From Streptomyces sp. LUP30 (GTDB lineage Bacteria; Actinomycetota; Actinomycetes; Streptomycetales; Streptomycetaceae), in NCBI RefSeq assembly GCF_001746365.1, contig NZ_MJAJ01000043.1, forward strand, positions 58,742 through 109,529: a stretch of 50,788 nt of DNA, read 5' to 3'. The position numbers and the translations under genes are program-made. Positions 47,481 to 50,788 of this stretch are shown here, piece after piece. Numbering within the stretch: the first letter of the stretch is position 1; every line of letters starts with the position of its first letter. Below the pieces are notes generated by a model. It searched no databases. It was not told the origin of the DNA and worked only from the letters and a program-made list of their open reading frames with translations.

Positions 47481-48455
47481 TCATGCCGTGCCGCGGCCGT
47501 GTACGCCGGCCAGCAGCGTCAGCGCGTCGCTCAGGCCCGTGGGCCGGGGCAGGCCCGGGGCGGCGCGGCCGGCCCAGCCGGAGCCGCCGAGCACCACGGT
47601 CGGGGCCCGCCGGGCTCCGGTGACCCCCCACCGGGTGTCCGCGAGATGCCGGGCCAGGGGCAGGCTGGCGGTGGACCGCGTCTGCGCCCACAGCACCACG
47701 GCGACCGGGCCCAGCCGCCGCACGGCCGCGATCAGCGCCTCGACCGGCACGGCCGCTCCGAACATCCGGGTCGGGACGCCGAGTTCGAGGAGGCCCGCGT
47801 TGAGGGCCTCCAGCGGCAGACTGTGCTGTTCGCCCGGCACGCAGGCCAGCAGCACCGGCCCGGGCCTTCCCTCCTGACCGCCCGTCACGACGGCGTGGGG
47901 CGCACGGCGCAACGCGGTGGAGACCTGCCAGGACAGCAGGTGCTCCACCTCGACGTACCGGTCGCCGGACGAGGCCCACTTACGTCCCACGGCGTGCAGG
48001 GTCGGGACCATCACCTCCTGCCAGGCGACGGCGAGTCCGTGGCGTTGCACCGCCGCCTCCAAGCGCTCCGCGACGGCCGGCGCGTCGAGGCGCACGGCAG
48101 CGCGGGCCAGGCCCCGGCACTCCTGACGGACGTCGCCGCCGAGTGCGAGAGCGCCCGGCTCATCCGTCCGTTCGGGGACCGTGTCCGCCGGTTCCGCGGC
48201 CGGCCGGAGCACCGCGTCCTTCGCCGCGCGGGCCGCGTCCGCGGGAGGCACGCCGGAGGAGGTGAGCCGGCACATCGCCTCCAGCACGGCCACGTCGCTC
48301 GGCCGCCAGCGCCGGTGCCGGCCGTCCGCGCGCACGGCGGGCCCGATGCCGTACCGCCGGTCCCACGAACGCAGGGTGGTGGGCGCCACGCCGAGCCGGT
48401 GGGCCAACGCCCCCGTGGTCAGAACGGCGTCATCGGGACTCGGCAGCTCGCTCAC
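47481..48455 (-). CDS. MerR family regulator with cobalamin (B12)-binding domain, LitR/CarH-like
   Basis: A 324-residue regulator. The MerR winged helix is residues about 11-70 (LTTGALAHRLGVAPTTLRSW then DRRYGIGPAVRADGRHRRW). The rest is a B12-binding photoreceptor-type module: helical cap with Trp160 and E171-H172 (VEVEHLLSW), and B12-binding Rossmann domain with E209-Q-H211-S-L-P, His211 being the likely lower axial ligand. CarH and LitR bind adenosylcobalamin in the dark and repress light-inducible genes until light breaks the Co-C bond. The Gly of ExHxxG is replaced by Pro214. GTG at 48455 is chosen; it has no clear Shine-Dalgarno. Confidence 0.85.
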   Translation of the reverse strand: MSELPSPDDAVLTTGALAHRLGVAPTTLRSWDRRYGIGPAVRADGRHRRWRPSDVAVLEAMCRLTSSGVPPADAARAAKDAVLRPAAEPADTVPERTDEPGALALGGDVRQECRGLARAAVRLDAPAVAERLEAAVQRHGLAVAWQEVMVPTLHAVGRKWASSGDRYVEVEHLLSWQVSTALRRAPHAVVTGGQEGRPGPVLLACVPGEQHSLPLEALNAGLLELGVPTRMFGAAVPVEALIAAVRRLGPVAVVLWAQTRSTASLPLARHLADTRWGVTGARRAPTVVLGGSGWAGRAAPGLPRPTGLSDALTLLAGVHGRGTA

Positions 48456-48705
48456 GACGCCACGATACGACGCAGAAGCGACGCACGGTGCGCCCGTCGG
48501 CACACGGCTCATGAGGCCGGATCAGCTCCGCGTCATCGCCGCGCCATCGCCGCGCCATCGCCTGATGATTCGGCGCGGGCAGGTGGCGCGATCGAGGAAC
48601 GCAGACTCTACACATAAAGGATTAATAAGAGCACAATGGACATGCGCGGCGCTTACCGCACACCGCACCGAAGCGGTCGGCCCTGAGAGTCAAAGGAGAC
48701 GGATC
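48456..48705. other. Divergent gap with an 11-bp tandem repeat and an AT-rich patch
   Basis: CATCGCCGCGC repeats at 48534-48544, 48545-48555 and partially at 48556-48562. The stretch around 48608-48635 (ACACATAAAGGATTAATAAG) is strikingly AT-rich and probably holds the promoter of the rightward SPW gene. Nothing gene-like is seen. Confidence 0.5.
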
Positions 48706-49152
48706 ATGGCCAACGTCTCGCCCACCAGAGGCGACATGTCGACGCACCCCGACGTTCCCGAGATGCAGGCACGCTACGCCCGCATGCTCGGCGGTCGTGA
48801 TGTGGCACTCGTGGACGGACCGGTGTTCCTGCTGGGTCTGTACTGTGCCGTGTCCCCGTGGGTACTCCACTACACGGCGAGCCAGCCCGCCCTGGTCACC
48901 CACAACCTGATCGTCGGCATCGCGATCGCCCTCCTGGGCCTCGGCTTCACCGCGGCTCCCGCACGGATGTACGGCCTGAGCTGGGCCATGTGCGCGGCGG
49001 GCATCTGGATGATCGTGGCACCGTGGATCGTCGGCGACAGCCCGGACGCCGGCGTCGCGGTCAACAACATCGTCATCGGCGCGCTGGCCCTGCTCCTCGG
49101 GCTGATGTGCACCGCAACGGCGGCGCGGAGCACCCGCACCCCCACCCCGTAG
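48706..49152 (+). CDS. SPW-repeat membrane protein
   Basis: A 148-residue membrane protein with the SPW motif (GLYCAVSPWVLHYTASQPAL) and about four hydrophobic segments: VFLLGLYCAVSPWVL, HNLIVGIAIALLGLG, SWAMCAAGIWMIVAPWIVG and VIGALALLLGLM. A second degenerate W-containing repeat lies in IVAPWIVGDSPDAG. Function is unknown. AAAGGAG lies six bases before the ATG. Confidence 0.88.
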   Translation: MANVSPTRGDMSTHPDVPEMQARYARMLGGRDVALVDGPVFLLGLYCAVSPWVLHYTASQPALVTHNLIVGIAIALLGLGFTAAPARMYGLSWAMCAAGIWMIVAPWIVGDSPDAGVAVNNIVIGALALLLGLMCTATAARSTRTPTP

Positions 49153-49306
49153 TCCCGTCCCGCACCCGGAGCACGGCCGGGCCGACCCGCGGACGCGGGC
49201 CGCCCCGGCCGTCACACATGGCCCCGCCGTCCCGGCGCCCGCCCGACGGGGGGAGGGCGCGCCGAGCGGAACGGACTGTCCCACCGCCCCGTGGGCAGAC
49301 ATCAGT

Positions 49307-49343
49307 CAACGGGCCAACGGGCCAACGGGCCAACGGGCCAACG
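49307..49343 (+). repeat. 8-bp tandem repeat (CAACGGGC x 4.6)
   Basis: CAACGGGC occurs four times in succession (49307-49338) followed by CAACG. It lies 29 bases before the start of the small membrane gene at 49373, in the 5' leader or promoter. Eight-base units can change length by slippage. Confidence 0.85.
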
Positions 49344-49372
49344 CGCTCGCACGGAGAAGCGGAGGGGCGGAG

Positions 49373-49636
49373 ATGGAGATCAACGGCATCATCAGTGCCA
49401 TCTTCATCGGCATCGTCATCGGTGTGCTCGGGCGGCTCGTCGTCCCGGGACGCCAGCGCATCGGCGTGCTGTGGACGATCGGGGTCGGCATCGTGGCCGC
49501 GCTGATCGGCTCGCTGCTCGCCGCGGGCCTCGGGGTCGACGACACGAAGGGCGTCGACTGGATCGAGTGGCTCATCCAGATCGGGCTGGCCGCGGTGGGC
49601 GTCGCCGCACTGGACCGGGCGAAGTCGCGACGCTGA
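49373..49636 (+). CDS. GlsB/YeaQ/YmgE family stress-response membrane protein
   Basis: An 87-residue transglycosylase-associated-protein-like membrane protein with three hydrophobic segments: IISAIFIGIVIGVLGRL, TIGVGIVAALIGSLLAAGL and WLIQIGLAAVGVAAL. The glycine-rich first helix followed by RLVVPGRQRIGVLWTI is typical of the family, associated with general stress. Strong GGAGGGGCGGAG lies just before the ATG. A tandem repeat sits a few bases further up. It ends 21 bases from the convergent acetyltransferase gene. Confidence 0.9.
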   Translation: MEINGIISAIFIGIVIGVLGRLVVPGRQRIGVLWTIGVGIVAALIGSLLAAGLGVDDTKGVDWIEWLIQIGLAAVGVAALDRAKSRR

Positions 49637-49657
49637 CGCACGGTGCCCGGCACGACC

Positions 49658-50434
49658 TCAGTGGGTGTAGAGGTACGGGGTCGTCGTGCTCAGCGCGGCG
49701 AAGCCGAGCCGTTCCAGGATGGGGCGGCTCTGGTCGGAGGCGTCGACCTGCAGATACCGGTAGCCGCGTTCGGCGGCGATGCGGGCGCGGTGGGCGATCA
49801 GCGCGCGGTAGAGACCCCGGCCGCGCCAGCCGTCGACGGTGCCACCGCCCCACAGACCGGCGAATCCGGTGCCCGGGACGAGTTCCATCCGAGCCGAGCT
49901 CACCGGCACGTCCCCGGCCAGCGCGACCAGGGCGACGAATTCTTCGGCGCCCGACGCGAGGCGGGCGCGCAGGAGGTCGCGCAGCCAGGAGCCGTCACGG
50001 CCGAAGGCCCGTTCGTTCGCCTCGACCATGAGCTCGACGCCCGCCCGGTCGGTGACCGGGACGATGCGGACGCCCTCGGGCGGTGCGACGTCGCCGAGTT
50101 GGTCGCGCGTCTCGCCGACCATGAGGGTCTCCTCCTCGTCGGGCACGAACCCGGCCGCCGTGAGCCGCTGCCCGAGGTCGGCCGGACGGTCGTGCCCGTA
50201 CAGCTTCCACTCGAACTCGTGGCCGAGGCCGCCGAAGTGGGCGACCTGCTCGGCGATGGCCGCGTCGGCGTCGGTCGCGTCCAGGTCGGACCACAGGACA
50301 CCGCTCCAGCCGCCGTCGCCGCCGATGTGCCGGACCACTCCCCCGGCCTTCTCGACCCGGGCGTCGGAGCTCTCGGGGCGCGCGCCTTCGCGCATCTCCC
50401 GGTCGTACAGGGCGAGTACCGCGGCATGATCCAT
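49658..50434 (-). CDS. GNAT family N-acetyltransferase
   Basis: A 258-residue protein with a C-terminal GNAT domain. The acetyl-CoA pyrophosphate loop reads VDGWRGRGLYRALIAHR (R/Q-x-x-G-x-G/A type), followed by GYRYLQVDASDQSRPILERLGF. The N-terminal half (to about 110) is a degenerate GNAT-like domain, a common pattern in Streptomyces. The acceptor substrate is unknown. GGAGTGGGCGC precedes the ATG at 50434. Confidence 0.87.
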   Translation of the reverse strand: MDHAAVLALYDREMREGARPESSDARVEKAGGVVRHIGGDGGWSGVLWSDLDATDADAAIAEQVAHFGGLGHEFEWKLYGHDRPADLGQRLTAAGFVPDEEETLMVGETRDQLGDVAPPEGVRIVPVTDRAGVELMVEANERAFGRDGSWLRDLLRARLASGAEEFVALVALAGDVPVSSARMELVPGTGFAGLWGGGTVDGWRGRGLYRALIAHRARIAAERGYRYLQVDASDQSRPILERLGFAALSTTTPYLYTH

Positions 50435-50599
50435 GCGCCCACTCCAGCACCCGCCCGTGCCCCCGCACAACGCAATTAGCGCGGCGGGGGCTTCCCTGCG
50501 TCGGCGGGCGCTCCCGTGCCACCCGGCCGGCGCAGGCCGTGCCGGTCGACGAGGCGCGGGCTGCGCTCCGGGCGCGCTTTCCCAGGCCGCCGAGCGCGA

Positions 50600-50632
50600 C
50601 CGCAGGCCCCCCGCGCCCGACCGGGCCTGCGG
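50600..50632 (-). terminator. Terminator after the LAxTG surface-protein gene
   Basis: CCGCAGGCCC (50600-50609) and GGGCCTGCGG (50623-50632) form a perfect 10-bp stem with a 13-base loop, 22 bases beyond the stop of the leftward partial gene. The rest of the 50435-50654 gap holds no gene I can support. Confidence 0.7.
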
Positions 50633-50654
50633 CTCGTCCGCCCGTCGGCGCCGC

Positions 50655-50788
50655 TCAGCGCCCGGTGGGCGGGCGGAACCTCCGGTAGAGCAGCGCTCCG
50701 CCCAGCATCAGGGCGGCGCTGCCGGCGAGGGCGGGCAGGGCGGCGTCGGCTCCCGTGCGGGCGAGGGCGGCGACGGGCGCCGCGGCCT
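50655..50788 (-). CDS. C-terminus of an LAxTG sortase-anchored surface protein (truncated)
   Basis: The minus-strand frame ending in TGA at 50655-50657 encodes LARTGAD, a 20-odd-residue hydrophobic stretch (ALPALAGSAALMLGGALLY) and RRFRPPTGR. This is the tripartite sorting signal, with the LAxTG form preferred by Streptomyces class E sortases. The protein is cut by sortase between Thr and Gly and linked to the cell wall. The extracellular part lies outside the window, so its function is unknown. Confidence 0.85.
   Translation of the reverse strand, partial: AAAPVAALARTGADAALPALAGSAALMLGGALLYRRFRPPTGR

Noticed and set aside
1..50788. tRNA or rRNA genes, CRISPR arrays, insertion sequences, integrase or phage genes, and a secondary-metabolite cluster
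   Set aside because: No T-arm-like motif, regular spaced repeats, transposase or integrase motifs, or PKS/NRPS/terpene synthase genes were seen. The tyrosinase and single monooxygenase do not make a cluster.

Overview
The window is high-GC actinobacterial DNA and almost certainly a Streptomyces chromosome. The coding frames have strong G/C bias at third codon positions. Several genes are typical of the genus: a MelC1/MelC2 tyrosinase pair, a clpP3-clpP4-popR-like locus, a streptophobe-family membrane protein, an SPW-repeat protein, an F420-type luciferase-like oxidoreductase, a mycothiol-type DinB protein, an LAxTG sortase-anchored protein end, and promoters matching the Streptomyces SigB consensus. 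I see no rRNA, tRNA, CRISPR array, prophage, insertion sequence or integrase. It reads as an accessory-rich arm segment of mostly small, independently regulated stress, redox and detoxification genes.

Layout. 1-5.8 kb: a partial gene end, a serine/threonine dehydratase, a membrane-anchored pseudokinase, a serine hydrolase (beta-lactamase fold) divergent from an F420-dependent oxidoreductase. 5.9-8.6 kb: a conserved protein of unknown function behind a large palindrome, a DUF6328 membrane protein and an aldo/keto reductase. 8.7-12.2 kb: a TetR-MFS efflux operon with two matching operators in its promoter, and an FAD monooxygenase. 12.5-17.5 kb: tyrosinase operon, a SigB-promoter SRPBCC protein, an RNase H with a Cys/His tail, two VOC proteins and an APH-type phosphotransferase. 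17.6-21.4 kb: two PopR-like boxes, clpP3, clpP4 (catalytic His replaced by Gly), popR, a SigB/SigL-family sigma factor and a divergent RsbW-like kinase, both with SigB-type promoters. 21.5-27.3 kb: streptophobe protein, two NTF2-like proteins, a double-FHA ABC exporter, a small unknown, and a DUF1905 gene whose ribosome binding site sits in a hairpin. 27.3-33.8 kb: two aldo/keto reductases, LysR, DinB, a VOC-adenosine deaminase operon with an AT-rich operator, a frameshifted TetR gene and a small membrane protein. 34-38.7 kb: aldehyde dehydrogenase, an ECF42-type sigma factor with its YCII/DGPF partner, an acyl-CoA dehydrogenase and ssuE preceded by a leaderless Cys-Cys leader peptide. 39.2-42.3 kb: small conserved protein, MMPL exporter and MarR regulator. 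42.5-48.5 kb: SDR/DUF2867 protein, photolyase, LysR divergent from a DJ-1/PfpI protein, and a MerR regulator with a cobalamin-binding domain, together suggesting a light-response neighbourhood. 48.7-50.8 kb: SPW-repeat protein, GlsB/YeaQ-type membrane protein, GNAT acetyltransferase, and the end of an LAxTG surface protein.

The most interesting signals are regulatory: the cysteine leader peptide before ssuE, the PopR boxes with a probably inactive ClpP4, the twin TetR operators overlapping a readable promoter, the Shine-Dalgarno-sequestering hairpin, three SigB-type promoters, and an ECF42-type promoter. All functional calls are from reading the sequence and family knowledge; nothing was searched.
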